DNA of 64,000 bases from Bradyrhizobium sp. WSM1743 (GCF_000473065.1 NZ_AXAZ01000026.1:27137-91136), one strand, 5' to 3'; numbered from the stretch's first letter, positions 36,291 through 45,722 are shown. Program-made: numbers and translations. Notes: generated by a model from the sequence alone, not told the origin.

Positions 36291-36304
36291 GGGGATATAG
36301 TCCC
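36291..36304. promoter_or_regulatory. Candidate HxlR operator between MDR gene and regulator
   Basis: GGGGATATAGTCCC has GGG/CCC ends around a TATA centre and lies 28 bp before the HxlR ATG in the 121-bp divergent gap. The nearby GTACTGT and GGATACTATT may add further half-sites. HxlR-type regulators usually bind such short palindromes upstream of a divergent oxidoreductase; inferred only. Confidence 0.4.
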
Positions 36305-36331
36305 TGTTTGGATACTATTGGGAAAACACGC

Positions 36332-36709
36332 ATGAAACGACGCGACTTTGCCCGTCGTCCCGGCTGCTCTGTCGAAGCGACGCTCGACCTGATCGACGGC
36401 AAGTGGAAGGGCGTGATCCTCTATCACCTGCAGAGCGGAACCCAGCGCTTCGGCGAATTGCGCCGCCGGATGCCCGGCATCACCCAGCGCATGCTGACCA
36501 AGCAGCTGCGCGCGCTGGAGGAGGACAAGCTCGTCATCCGCAAGGTCTATGCGGAAGTACCGCCGCGGGTGGAGTACTGCCTGTCCGAGCTAGGCGAGAG
36601 CCTCAAGCCTGTCATCGACATCCTGAAAGCCTGGGGCGAGAGCCATCAGGAGCGGCTGTCCTGCGCGCCGCCACCGCTGGTCGTGAAGAAGCCGAAGCGC
36701 GCGGCGTGA
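36332..36709 (+). CDS. HxlR family transcriptional regulator
   Basis: 125 residues from ATG 36332; a TTG eight codons upstream is a weaker option. Winged helix: CSVEATLDLIDGKWKGVILY, FGELRRRMPGITQRMLTKQL, RALEEDKLVIRKVYAEVPPR. Cys12 in the N-terminal GC position is shared with thiol-sensing HxlR/DUF24 members such as YodB. With the divergent MDR reductase this suggests redox or electrophile control. Confidence 0.9.
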   Translation: MKRRDFARRPGCSVEATLDLIDGKWKGVILYHLQSGTQRFGELRRRMPGITQRMLTKQLRALEEDKLVIRKVYAEVPPRVEYCLSELGESLKPVIDILKAWGESHQERLSCAPPPLVVKKPKRAA

Positions 36710-36740
36710 TGAGCGGAAGGATGCTAGCGCCGTATTCTCG

Positions 36741-36874
36741 GTCGTCCCCGCGAAGGCGGGGACCCATAACCACAGAAGCAGATTGTGGGGCGAGCTGACA
36801 ACTCCGAGCCTTCGCCAAACTACTGCCTGTGGTTATGGGTCCCGGGTTCGCGCGTGCGCGCGCCCCGGGACGAC
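36741..36874. repeat. Large dispersed palindrome, GTCGTCCC/CCATAACCACAG family
   Basis: GTCGTCCC (36741-36748) pairs with GGGACGAC (36867-36874). Inside, GGGACCCATAACCACAG (36759-36775) is answered by CTGTGGTTATGGGTCCC (about 36827-36843). CCCCGCGAAGGCGGGG forms a local hairpin on the left side. It fills the gap between two convergent genes. Confidence 0.85.
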
Positions 36875-36882
36875 AGAGAGCG

Positions 36883-38496
36883 TCAGAACGCGAACTGCGT
36901 GCGCATCGCGACCGCATCGAACTTCGAGCCGACATCGGCGGTCGAGATCGGCGAAGCCTGCCGCGACACCGTGCCGTGCAGATAGTCCAGCATGAAGCGC
37001 ACGTTGCCGTTGACGTACCAGTTGAGCGCAAGGGTGTAGACCGTCTGCCGGCCGCCAGCGATGCCGTTGGCGGTCGCAAGCTGGTCGTTGAGATCGATCG
37101 TCGAGAAGCGTCCCGCGATCTCCCACGCGCCCCAGCCGCCGCCGTCGAGCGAGAATGGATGCGCCGGCTTGACGCCGCTATAGGCCGCATTCGCCGCGTT
37201 GTAGGTGCGGCCCTCGCCCGTCAGCACGTAGCCCGCCTGTGCGTAGCCGCCCTGGAATTTCAGGCTCGGCGCGCCGACCAGCGGCACACCGGTGTTGGCG
37301 GTGCGGTCGACATTGTACCAGAAATACTCGCCCTGAACGATGAAGGGCCCGTAGGTCGCCGCCGCCTCGACGCTGTAGACCTGCGCGCCCGAGGCGTTGG
37401 CGATAGCGCCGGTCGAGATCAGCGTCGTTGGATCGAGCCGCAGTTCGGGGCGATCGCTGAGGGTCACAGTCTGCGTGTTGGCGACGAGATTGCGCGGCGG
37501 CTGGATCAGCCATTGCGCATCGGCGCCGATATGCACCGAATAGTCCTTGCCGCTAATGGGATTGCCTGCCACACGCGCCACGGCGCCATATTGCTCGCTG
37601 GTGCCGGGCGGCGCCGCGCTCGAGGCGGAATGGATCGCACCGGTCGATGGTCCCGTGACATAGCCGCCGATCCAGAGCTGGTCGTTGAACCAGCGCGCAC
37701 CGGCTGCGGAGCGGAAGTCGCCGGCGGCGATGTTGGTCGCGATCACACCGGGCGAGGCGCGCTCCATGAACATGATGTCGTTGGAGCTCGTCGCTTCGTC
37801 GAGCGTGTATGGCAGATCCATGATGCCGGCCTCGATTGCCATCTTGCCGCCGAACGGCTTCAGGCCGGTGTAGCTGAGATAGGCGTTCTCGACGCCGGAG
37901 ACGCCGCCGCCCGGCAGCGATCCCGGCGCGGCGCCGCCGAATCCGTCGGAGGAGCCGCCGAAGTCGTAGACCAGCGCGAAATTCCAGTCGTTGAAGAACT
38001 TGCCGGTGACACCGATGCGCGCGCGGCGGACGTTCTGGCCGCTGTCGAGCTTCTGCGGCACGGTCGCCGCTGTGTTGGGACGGTAGTCATAGCCGCCGAC
38101 ATCCCAATGCAGGCGGCTGGTGATGGCGACGCAGTTGGCCTGGTCGGCGGTGCAGATGGTCGGCCGGTTATTCGGCATCGTCACGACGACACCGGACGCC
38201 GGCGCTGGTCCCTTGACGGGGATCGCCGCATTGGCGTTGGCAACGACAGCCTTTGCCTCCGAGCGCGCCTCGGCCTTCGCCTCAGCCTTGGCTTCGGCTT
38301 TCGCCTTTGCCGTGGCCGCCGTATTTGCCGCGGTCTGGCTCTGGAGCCTGTCGAGCTTCTGCTCGAGCAACTTCAGCTGCTGCTTGAGAAGCGCGATCTC
38401 CTGCTCGCTGCTGCTTGCCGATTGGGCCTGGGCCTGCGAGGCCGCCAGCGCGCCGGCGAGACCAATCGCCGTGGCCGCAATTCTTGTCCTGCTCAC
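36883..38496 (-). CDS. Outer-membrane porin, OprO/OprP-like
   Basis: 537 residues from a GTG start chosen for the strong GGAGG 5 bases upstream and for the signal peptide it gives: VSRTRIAATAIGLAGALAAS, cleaved after AQA. A coiled-coil (EQEIALLKQQLKLLEQKLDR, about residues 31-50) is followed by an Ala/Lys/Glu heptad-like stretch (about 60-85), as in trimeric porins with a periplasmic coil. The remainder is a beta-barrel of alternating strands ending in Phe (RTQFAF), the BamA-recognition end. Phosphate-selective porin family is the best fit; the substrate is not proven. Confidence 0.85.
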   Translation of the reverse strand: MSRTRIAATAIGLAGALAASQAQAQSASSSEQEIALLKQQLKLLEQKLDRLQSQTAANTAATAKAKAEAKAEAKAEARSEAKAVVANANAAIPVKGPAPASGVVVTMPNNRPTICTADQANCVAITSRLHWDVGGYDYRPNTAATVPQKLDSGQNVRRARIGVTGKFFNDWNFALVYDFGGSSDGFGGAAPGSLPGGGVSGVENAYLSYTGLKPFGGKMAIEAGIMDLPYTLDEATSSNDIMFMERASPGVIATNIAAGDFRSAAGARWFNDQLWIGGYVTGPSTGAIHSASSAAPPGTSEQYGAVARVAGNPISGKDYSVHIGADAQWLIQPPRNLVANTQTVTLSDRPELRLDPTTLISTGAIANASGAQVYSVEAAATYGPFIVQGEYFWYNVDRTANTGVPLVGAPSLKFQGGYAQAGYVLTGEGRTYNAANAAYSGVKPAHPFSLDGGGWGAWEIAGRFSTIDLNDQLATANGIAGGRQTVYTLALNWYVNGNVRFMLDYLHGTVSRQASPISTADVGSKFDAVAMRTQFAF

Positions 38497-38809
38497 GTTA
38501 CGCCTCCATCGTTTGACTGATTTCCCCAAGTCGCGAACGGAGAGCCTAGGTGTGATCGATGACTGCCCCGCGACGCTGCGCCCGGTTGCGTGGGTTCCCG
38601 CTGATGCAAATTCGCCGCAACCGAATCCGCTCGTTACCACCATGCAAGATGACGCACATCATGCCAATCCGCCGCCTTGGCAAATTGCCGATTCGCACGG
38701 CCCGCTTGCATGCCGGACACACCTGAATGAGGCTGAATATTGCCGTCCGGCGCCCTTCTATTGGGGGGCGAACGCGCCTATATTCCGGCGTCTTTTCCAA
38801 GAGGTAGGA
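38497..38809. other. Divergent porin-protease intergenic region (313 bp)
   Basis: No gene is supported; a frame open through it towards the protease is not family-like. A small palindrome GGCAAATTGCC lies at 38679-38689. Promoters for both neighbours must lie here, but I cannot name convincing boxes. GAGG at 38801-38804 belongs to the protease start. Confidence 0.5.
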
Positions 38810-40216
38810 ATGTTTCGATCGACCTGGACTGCCGCCGTCACCGCATTGTTCATGGCCTTTTCGGCCCATTTCAATCCGGCTTCAGCGCAGGACCGCCGCG
38901 TCCCGTCGTCCCCGGCCGAGCTGCGGCTGTCCTATGCGCCGATCGTGCAGCGGGTGCAGCCGGCGGTCGTCAACGTCTATGCCGCCAAGGTGGTGCAGAA
39001 CCGCAATCCGCTGCTGGACGACCCCATCTTCCGCCGCTTCTTCGGCGTGCCGGGCCAGCAGCCCGAGCAGATGCAGCGTTCGCTCGGCTCCGGCGTCATC
39101 GTCGATGCCTCCGGCCTCGTCGTCACCAACGTGCACGTCATTGAGGGCGCGGACCAGGTGAAAGTGTCGCTGTCGGACAAGCGCGAGTTCGAGGCGGAGA
39201 TCCTGCTGAAGGATTCCCGCACCGATCTCGCCGTGCTCCGTCTGAAGGACGCCAAGGAGAAATTCCCGACCCTCGACTTCACCAATTCCGATGAATTGCT
39301 GGTCGGCGACGTCGTGCTCGCGATCGGCAATCCTTTCGGCGTCGGCCAGACCGTGACCCACGGCATCATCTCGGCGCTCGCGCGTACGCAGGTCGGCATC
39401 ACCGATTACCAGTTCTTCATCCAGACCGATGCGCCGATCAATCCCGGCAATTCCGGCGGCGCCCTGGTCGACATGAGCGGCAGGCTCGCCGGCATCAACA
39501 CGGCGATCTATTCGCGCTCCGGCGGCTCGCAAGGAATCGGCTTTGCGATCCCCGCCAACATGGTTCGCGTCGTCGTCGCTTCCGCCAAGAGCGGCGGCAA
39601 GGCGGTGAAGCGGCCATGGCTCGGGGCAAAATTGCAGGCGGTGACGCCGGAGATCGCCGAAAGCCTCGGTCTGCGCTCGCCGACCGGTGCGCTGGTCGCA
39701 AGCGTGGTGCCGAATGGCCCCGCGGCGAAGGCCGGCTTGAAATCCTCCGACCTCATCACCGGGATCGACGGCCAGATCGTGGATGATCCCAACGCTTTCG
39801 ACTACCGCTTCGCCACCCGCCCGCTCGGCGGCACCGCGCAGATCGACGTGCAGCGCGGCAGCAAGCCGGTCAAGCTGGCGGTGGCGCTGGAGACCGCGCC
39901 CGACACCGGGCGCAACGAGCTCGTCGTCACCGCGCGCTCGCCGTTCCAGGGCGCGAAGGTTTCGACCATCACCCCGGCGGTCGCTGACGAGCTGCATCTG
40001 GATGCGGACACCGAAGGCGTCGTGATCACCGATATCGGCGGCGATACCGCGGCCGCAAGTGTCGGCTTCCAGAAGGGCGACATCATCTTGGCCGTCAACA
40101 ACCAGAAGATCAGCAAGTCCGGCGACCTCGAGAAGGCCGCCGGCGAGCGGCCGCGGCTCTGGCGCATCACGCTGGTGCGCGGCGGCCAGCAGATCAACGT
40201 CACGCTGGGCGGATGA
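38810..40216 (+). CDS. degP: Periplasmic Do-like serine protease
   Basis: 468 residues. Signal peptide 1 to about 26 (MFRSTWTAAVTALFMAFSAH, then ASAQ). Trypsin-like triad His109 (TNVHVIEG), Asp139 (DSRTDLAVL) and Ser215 (NPGNSGGALV). PDZ1 at about 270-360 and PDZ2 at about 385-465. The N-terminal Q-linker of E. coli DegP is short, more like DegQ/DegS-type family members; the symbol means the family, not strict orthology. The family degrades misfolded periplasmic proteins. Overlaps rarA by 4 bases. Confidence 0.93.
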   Translation: MFRSTWTAAVTALFMAFSAHFNPASAQDRRVPSSPAELRLSYAPIVQRVQPAVVNVYAAKVVQNRNPLLDDPIFRRFFGVPGQQPEQMQRSLGSGVIVDASGLVVTNVHVIEGADQVKVSLSDKREFEAEILLKDSRTDLAVLRLKDAKEKFPTLDFTNSDELLVGDVVLAIGNPFGVGQTVTHGIISALARTQVGITDYQFFIQTDAPINPGNSGGALVDMSGRLAGINTAIYSRSGGSQGIGFAIPANMVRVVVASAKSGGKAVKRPWLGAKLQAVTPEIAESLGLRSPTGALVASVVPNGPAAKAGLKSSDLITGIDGQIVDDPNAFDYRFATRPLGGTAQIDVQRGSKPVKLAVALETAPDTGRNELVVTARSPFQGAKVSTITPAVADELHLDADTEGVVITDIGGDTAAASVGFQKGDIILAVNNQKISKSGDLEKAAGERPRLWRITLVRGGQQINVTLGG

Positions 40217-41550
40217 GTCCGAAACGACCACAGGAGACGCCAACTCTCTTCGCCGCGGCGGGGCTCGATCACGAGGCTCCGCATCCGCTGCCGGACCGGC
40301 TGCGTCCGCGCGCATTGTCGGAGGTCGTGGGCCAGGACCACATCCTCGGTCCCGACGGTGCGCTGACGCGCATGCTGGAGACGCGTACGCTCGGCTCGCT
40401 GATCTTCTGGGGCCCGCCGGGCACCGGCAAGACCACGGTGGCGCGGCTGCTGGCGGACGCAACGGATTTGCATTTCGAGCAGATTTCGGCCGTGTTCTCC
40501 GGCGTCGCCGACCTCAAGAAGGCGTTCGATGCCGCGCGCGCCCGCCGAGAGATGGGCAAGGGCACGCTGCTGTTCGTCGATGAGGTCCATCGCTTCAACC
40601 GCGCCCAGCAGGATTCCTTTCTGCCCGTGATGGAAGACGGCACCGTCGTCTTGGTCGGCGCCACCACCGAGAATCCGTCCTTCGAGCTCAACGCGGCGCT
40701 TCTGTCCCGCGCGCGCGTGCTGGTGTTTCGTTCGCTCGATGCCGCCGCGATCGAAAAGCTGTTCGCGCATGCGGAAGCGGTCGAGGGCAAGAAGCTGCCG
40801 CTCGATGCCGAGGCGCGCGCCGTGCTGGTGCGCATGGCTGACGGCGACGGCCGCGCCTCGCTGACGCTTGCCGAGGAGGTCTGGCGCTCGGCGCGGGCGG
40901 ACGAGATTTTTAATGCCGCGCAGTTGCAGGAGATCCTGCAGCGCCGTGCGCCGATCTACGACAAGTCGGCCGACGGGCATTACAATCTGATCTCGGCGCT
41001 GCATAAGTCGGTGCGCGGCTCCGATCCCGATGCGGCGTTGTATTACCTCGCGCGCATGTTAGACGCCGGCGAAGACCCGCTGTTCCTGGCCCGCCGCGTC
41101 GTGCGCATGGCGGTGGAGGACATCGGGCTTGCCGATCCGCAGGCGCTCGTCATCGCCAATGCCGCCAAGGACGCCTTCGACTTCCTCGGTCATCCCGAAG
41201 GTGAGCTCGCGATCGCGCAGGCCGTCGTCTATCTCGCCACCGCGCCGAAATCGAACGCCGTCTACACCGCTTTCGGCACCGCGATGCAGGTGGCCAAGCA
41301 GGCCGGCTCGCTGCTGCCGCCAAAGCACATCCTCAATTCCCCGACCAAGCTGATGAAGTCGGAAGGTTACGGCACCGGCTACGAATACGACCATGACGCG
41401 CCGGATGCCTTCTCCGGCCAGGACTACTTCCCGGAAGCCCTGGGCCGCCAGACCTTCTACGACCCGCCCGAACGCGGCTTCGAGCGCGAGATCAGGAAGC
41501 GGCTGGATTACTGGGCCAAGCTGCGGAAGGAGCGGGGCGGCACGCGCTAG
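40213..41550 (+). CDS. rarA: Replication-associated recombination protein A (AAA+ ATPase)
   Basis: 445 residues; the start overlaps the protease stop (ATGA), so the two are coupled. RarA/MgsA relates to clamp loader and RuvB and acts at stalled forks. LRPRALSEVVGQDHILG is the N-terminal sensor of the family, Walker A GPPGTGKTT at 67-75, Walker B FVDEVHRFN at 121-129, sensor GATTENPSFELN. The C-terminal tetramerisation part includes ARRVVRMAVEDIGLADP and a typical YFPE end. Confidence 0.95.
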   Translation: MSPKRPQETPTLFAAAGLDHEAPHPLPDRLRPRALSEVVGQDHILGPDGALTRMLETRTLGSLIFWGPPGTGKTTVARLLADATDLHFEQISAVFSGVADLKKAFDAARARREMGKGTLLFVDEVHRFNRAQQDSFLPVMEDGTVVLVGATTENPSFELNAALLSRARVLVFRSLDAAAIEKLFAHAEAVEGKKLPLDAEARAVLVRMADGDGRASLTLAEEVWRSARADEIFNAAQLQEILQRRAPIYDKSADGHYNLISALHKSVRGSDPDAALYYLARMLDAGEDPLFLARRVVRMAVEDIGLADPQALVIANAAKDAFDFLGHPEGELAIAQAVVYLATAPKSNAVYTAFGTAMQVAKQAGSLLPPKHILNSPTKLMKSEGYGTGYEYDHDAPDAFSGQDYFPEALGRQTFYDPPERGFEREIRKRLDYWAKLRKERGGTR

Positions 41551-41602
41551 AAACGGCCATTTCGTCGTGACGGAAGACCGCTTTTAGGGTACGCAGGCAA
41601 CC

Positions 41603-42838
41603 ATGAGCCGCCGCATCAAGAGAATGAACCCGAAGCCCCGTTCGCGTAACGAGCGCGATGACGCACGTCCGCATCAGGCGCGCAGCGCGAAGAAGGCCGG
41701 GCCGCGTGGTGGCAAACAAGGGTCGAAGCCGCCGCGCTTTGCCGGAGAGCGTGCCGAGCGGCGTGGCCCCGAGCGTGCCGAGCGGCGTCCGCCCAAAGCT
41801 GCTCAGGAAAAGCCTGCGCCCGTAAAACCCGTAGAGCCGTTGCTGCCGACCAAGGTGCAGACCGTCACCGTCACGGCCGACGAGAACAACATGCGCGTTG
41901 ACCGCTTCCTGGAAGCGCGCTTTCCCGGCCTGTCTTTCTCCCACATCCAGCGCGTCGTCCGCAAAGGCGAGCTGCGTGTCGACGGCAAGCGCGTCGATAG
42001 CAAGGACCGGCTGGAAGAGGGACAGAGCGTCCGCATTCCGCCGCTGAAGCTCGACGCGCCGAAGGCGGTCGGCGAGCTTTCGGAGGCTGCGCAGAAAACG
42101 CTCAAGGCGCTGAAGGAGATGACGATCTGGGAGGACGACGACGTCCTCGTGCTGAACAAGCCCGCGGGCCTTGCCGTGCAGGGCGGCTCGGGCATGACGC
42201 GCCACATCGACCAGATGCTGGAGGTGATGCGCGACGCCAAGGGCCAGAAGCCGCGCCTCGTGCACCGCATCGACAGGGAGACGTCCGGCTGTCTCCTGAT
42301 CGCCAAGACGCGCTTCGCCGCATCGCATCTGACCGGCGCGTTCCGCTCGCGTTCGGCGCGAAAGGTCTATTGGGCTCTGGTACCGGGCCTGCCGAAGCCC
42401 AAGCAGGGCCGCATCTCGACCTTCCTGGCGAAAGAGGAGGGCGAGGACGACACCATCATGCGCATCGCCCAGCATGGCGATGAGGGCGCGAGCCATGCGG
42501 TGACCTATTATGCAGTGGTCGAGACCGCCGGCAACAAGCTGACCTGGGTGTCGCTGAAGCCGGTGACGGGCCGCACCCACCAGCTGCGCGCCCACATGGC
42601 TCATGTCGGCCATCCCATCGTCGGCGATCCCAAATATTTCAATATCGAGAACTGGCAGCTGCCGGGCGGCTTGCAAAACCGGCTGCATCTCCTGGCACGT
42701 CGCATCGTCATTCCGCATCCGCGCGGCGGCGTGATCGACGCCACCGCGCCGTTGCCGCCACACATGCAGCAGTCGTGGAACCTGCTCGGGTTGGACGCAA
42801 CCAGATTTGATCCGATCGAGAACGCGCCTGAAGAATAG
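41603..42838 (+). CDS. RluC/RluD-type 23S rRNA pseudouridine synthase
   Basis: 411 residues. Residues 1-80 are a basic Arg/Lys/Pro-rich extension with repeated ERAERR and PPK motifs, likely disordered and RNA-contacting. S4 domain about 97-150 (MRVDRFLEARFPGLSFSHIQ). Catalytic domain with HRIDRETSG, where Asp224 is the nucleophile. Ends near PPHMQQSWNLLG. Whether it is RluC or RluD cannot be settled here. Confidence 0.92.
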   Translation: MSRRIKRMNPKPRSRNERDDARPHQARSAKKAGPRGGKQGSKPPRFAGERAERRGPERAERRPPKAAQEKPAPVKPVEPLLPTKVQTVTVTADENNMRVDRFLEARFPGLSFSHIQRVVRKGELRVDGKRVDSKDRLEEGQSVRIPPLKLDAPKAVGELSEAAQKTLKALKEMTIWEDDDVLVLNKPAGLAVQGGSGMTRHIDQMLEVMRDAKGQKPRLVHRIDRETSGCLLIAKTRFAASHLTGAFRSRSARKVYWALVPGLPKPKQGRISTFLAKEEGEDDTIMRIAQHGDEGASHAVTYYAVVETAGNKLTWVSLKPVTGRTHQLRAHMAHVGHPIVGDPKYFNIENWQLPGGLQNRLHLLARRIVIPHPRGGVIDATAPLPPHMQQSWNLLGLDATRFDPIENAPEE

Positions 42839-42878
42839 TTAAGTTGAACGGGGGCGGTCGGAGCACGACATATCGCCC

Positions 42879-43175
42879 ATGAAACGGCTCTCGATCTGCC
42901 TCATGGTTTTGACCGCGCTGCTCATGGGGCAGGGGGCTCAGGCACAATTTGTGCTGCCGAACCCCTCGCAAGTCGTTCCGGCGCCTTCGCCGCCACCGCC
43001 GCCGAAGATCGAGGTGCCGAAAGTTCCGCAATTCGATGCGCCGCCGCGCTACAACTACCAGCCGCTCCCGCGCAATTCCTTCAGCGATCGCGTCTCGAAG
43101 TGCCTCGATGATGCTGCCGCCGCAGGATTTGGGCCGGCCGATCGCGGCACTTATGCGCGCAGTTGCGCGAACTAG
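42879..43175 (+). CDS. Small secreted proline-rich protein
   Basis: 98 residues, unrecognised. Signal peptide MKRLSICLMVLTALLMGQGA with cleavage after QAQ. The mature part is rich in Pro (PAPSPPPPPKIEVPKVPQF), followed by a short folded-looking end with two Cys (KCLDDAAAAGFGPADRG, YARSCAN) that could form a disulfide. Sits between the pseudouridine synthase and the ATP12 gene. A real, probably periplasmic small protein by its leader and codon use. Confidence 0.75.
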   Translation: MKRLSICLMVLTALLMGQGAQAQFVLPNPSQVVPAPSPPPPPKIEVPKVPQFDAPPRYNYQPLPRNSFSDRVSKCLDDAAAAGFGPADRGTYARSCAN

Positions 43176-43250
43176 CAGCACCCATCGTCGTCGTGGCGAA
43201 GCCATGACGACACTGGTAATTTGGTTGACGACAAGGATCGAAACACCGAC

Positions 43251-44045
43251 ATGCGCGAATTGTTCGATGAAGCTGCGGGGCAGCCCCCGCCGGATCCGCG
43301 GGAATCGGCGCGCGCATCCACGCGCACGCCGCTGCGCAAACGTTTCTACAAGGAAGCCAGCGTCACCGAGGCCGAGGGCGGCTTCGCCATCACCCTCGAC
43401 GGCAAGCCGATCCGTACGCCCTCCGGCCGCCACGTGGTGTTTCCTGCGCGCGCTCTCGCCGATGCGGTGGCTGCCGAATGGGCAGCGCAAGGCGAGATGA
43501 TCGATCCCGTGACCATGCCGCTGACGCGGATCGCCAACAGTGTGGTCGAGGGCGTGATCGACCGCGTCGAGCTCGTCAGCGACGACCTTGCAAAGTACTT
43601 CGAGACTGATCTCCTGTTCTATCGCGCCGGCCACCCTGAAGGGCTGGTTGCCCGCGAGGCCGCGCATTGGGACCCCGTGCTGTTCTGGGCGGCGGAGACG
43701 CTGGGCGCGCATTTCATCCTGTCCGAGGGTGTCATGCATGTGAAGCAGCCGGATGAGGCGGTCAGGGCCGCGCGCGCCGCGCTGCCCGGGGATCCCTGGT
43801 CGGTCGCGGCGCTCCATATGGTCACGACCCTGACCGGCTCGGCACTGCTCGCGCTGGCCTTGGCCCATGGCGCGCGGGACGCCGACCAGGTCTGGGCCGC
43901 GACCCATGTCGATGAGGACTGGAACATCGACCAATGGGGCGTGGACGAGGAGGCCGCGGCACGTCGGGCCACCCGTGCACGGGATTTCGAGGCCGCCGTG
44001 ACGGTCTTGGCGGCGGTAAAGCCGCCCGCGGCCAAAGGTCCTTAA
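43251..44045 (+). CDS. ATP12 family chaperone for F1-ATPase assembly
   Basis: 264 residues; ATG 43251 gives MRELFDEAAGQPPPDPRESA. A TTG 10 codons upstream is unlikely. LRKRFYKEASVTEAEGGFAI, LDGKPIRTPSG, VAAEWAAQGEMIDPVTMPLT and DEDWNIDQWGVDEEAAAR mark the ATP12 family, which in mitochondria binds the alpha subunit of F1; alphaproteobacteria carry the bacterial form. Confidence 0.93.
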   Translation: MRELFDEAAGQPPPDPRESARASTRTPLRKRFYKEASVTEAEGGFAITLDGKPIRTPSGRHVVFPARALADAVAAEWAAQGEMIDPVTMPLTRIANSVVEGVIDRVELVSDDLAKYFETDLLFYRAGHPEGLVAREAAHWDPVLFWAAETLGAHFILSEGVMHVKQPDEAVRAARAALPGDPWSVAALHMVTTLTGSALLALALAHGARDADQVWAATHVDEDWNIDQWGVDEEAAARRATRARDFEAAVTVLAAVKPPAAKGP

Positions 44046-44102
44046 CGAGAGGTTTACGACGGCGGCCTTAGGGTGGGGCCAGCATTCCCTGGGCCCTCCA
44101 AG

Positions 44103-45722
44103 ATGCCGACGCCGATCAGCTCGATTCTTCCGGTCAGTGCCACTAGCTCCGTGGCTGACGCGGCGACTCCCGATCTCGCGTTGCAGGCTGGCAGCGTCGT
44201 GAACGCAAGAGTCGTCAGCGTGCTCGCTGACAATCTGGTGCGGATCGCGATCGCAAACCTCTCGATGGATGTGATGTCGGAAGTGGCGCTCACGCCCGGG
44301 CAAAATCTCCAACTCGCGGTGTCGCAGAACGACGGCACCATCCGGCTCGCAGTTATGAACGGAGCAGGCGAGGCAATTCCCGACCAGATTACGCTGACGC
44401 CGGCGGCGGCCTCGCTGGTGGAGAGCCCATCGCTGGCGCCGTCCGCGAGTGCGGCACCCAATGCGCTGACGCCATCGGAGCAGGCTGCCGTCACGATGGC
44501 CTCTGCCGAAGCCGTGACCAGGCAGGGCAGCCAGGCGCCGCTGTTCGCCAATCTCGCCGCGGTCGTCACCGGCAGCGATTTGCCGGCCGGGCTGAAGCAG
44601 GCCGTGCTCGACGTGCTGGCGCAGCAGACGCCACTCAACTCCGGGCTCGATGGCGGGGACATCGAGACTGCCTTCCAGAAATCCGGTCTGTTCCTCGAGG
44701 CCTCGCTGGCCGCGGGCGCGACGCCGTCGTCTGGCGCAGCGCCCGATTTGAAAGCGGCACTTCTGGTGTTGCGCCAGACCCTGGCCACGCTCGAGACCGC
44801 CGCGCCACAGGCGCAAGGTGCTACGCTTCCGGCTGGCGCCACGGGGACACCGCAGGCTGCTGCCGCACCGGCTCAGGCAGCAGGCGGGGCCGTACAGGCG
44901 GCCGTGCCGTCGGCCGAAGCAGAGACCGTCCAACCGCAGCAAATGCCGCGCAGCGCCACACATGCGGCGGTCGTCCTGGCTGATGCCGCAGGCGGTGCCT
45001 CGCAGGCCGCGATGCTGCGGATCCTGACCGCAGGCCTTGCCGCTAGCCTCTTGCAGGAGATGACGCAAAACCTGCCACGCCTGACCGGCAACGTGCCGGG
45101 CTCCAACAAGGCCGTGCCGGATGGCCGCATCTTCGAGGCCGCCGGACACGCGACGCCCCCGCCATTCCGCGGTGCGCTGCCGACGCCGCAGTCCATCGCT
45201 GCGCCATCGCTCGCGCCGGACGCGCCGCTCGCTGCCGCCGTGCATCGCCTGCTCGACGATACCGATGCCGCGATCGCGCGGCAGACGCTGTTGCAAATTG
45301 CTTCGCTCCCCGATCGCACCGATGCCAGCGGGCACCGCATCGATCCGGCCGTGCCGCAGTGGAACTTCGAGATCCCGTTCGCGACCCCGCAGGGCACCGC
45401 GATGGCGCAGTTCGAGATCTCGCGCGATGGCGGCAATGAGTCCGCCGATCCCGCCAAGCGCGCCTGGCGCGCGCGCTTCTCGCTCAATGTCGAGCCGGCC
45501 GGTCCGGTGCATGCGCTGATCACGCTGAACGGCGACAAGACCTTCGTACGGATGTGGGCAGAGCGGCCGGCGACGGCGCAGCAGCTCCGTGCGGGCGTCA
45601 GTGAGCTCAGCCAGGCATTGACGAGGGCCGAGCTCAAGCCCGGTGATATCGTAGTCCGCGACGGCACGCCGCCGCAACCGGCGCCGGCCCGCGCCGGCCA
45701 CTTCCTGGATCGCGCGACATGA
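44103..45722 (+). CDS. FliK-like protein with C-terminal hook-length-control domain
   Basis: 539 residues. N-terminal globular part (VVNARVVSVLADNLVRIAIA), a long Ala/Pro/Gln-rich low-complexity middle (about 250-290), and a C-terminal Flg_hook-like domain from about 445: FSLNVEPAGPVHALITLNG, FVRMWAERPATAQQLRAGVS, RAELKPGDIVVRDG. FliK-type proteins measure hook or needle length and switch the export gate by contacting FlhB. Overlaps by 4 bases the FlhB-C gene, so both are coupled. No other flagellar gene is nearby. Confidence 0.82.
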   Translation: MPTPISSILPVSATSSVADAATPDLALQAGSVVNARVVSVLADNLVRIAIANLSMDVMSEVALTPGQNLQLAVSQNDGTIRLAVMNGAGEAIPDQITLTPAAASLVESPSLAPSASAAPNALTPSEQAAVTMASAEAVTRQGSQAPLFANLAAVVTGSDLPAGLKQAVLDVLAQQTPLNSGLDGGDIETAFQKSGLFLEASLAAGATPSSGAAPDLKAALLVLRQTLATLETAAPQAQGATLPAGATGTPQAAAAPAQAAGGAVQAAVPSAEAETVQPQQMPRSATHAAVVLADAAGGASQAAMLRILTAGLAASLLQEMTQNLPRLTGNVPGSNKAVPDGRIFEAAGHATPPPFRGALPTPQSIAAPSLAPDAPLAAAVHRLLDDTDAAIARQTLLQIASLPDRTDASGHRIDPAVPQWNFEIPFATPQGTAMAQFEISRDGGNESADPAKRAWRARFSLNVEPAGPVHALITLNGDKTFVRMWAERPATAQQLRAGVSELSQALTRAELKPGDIVVRDGTPPQPAPARAGHFLDRAT

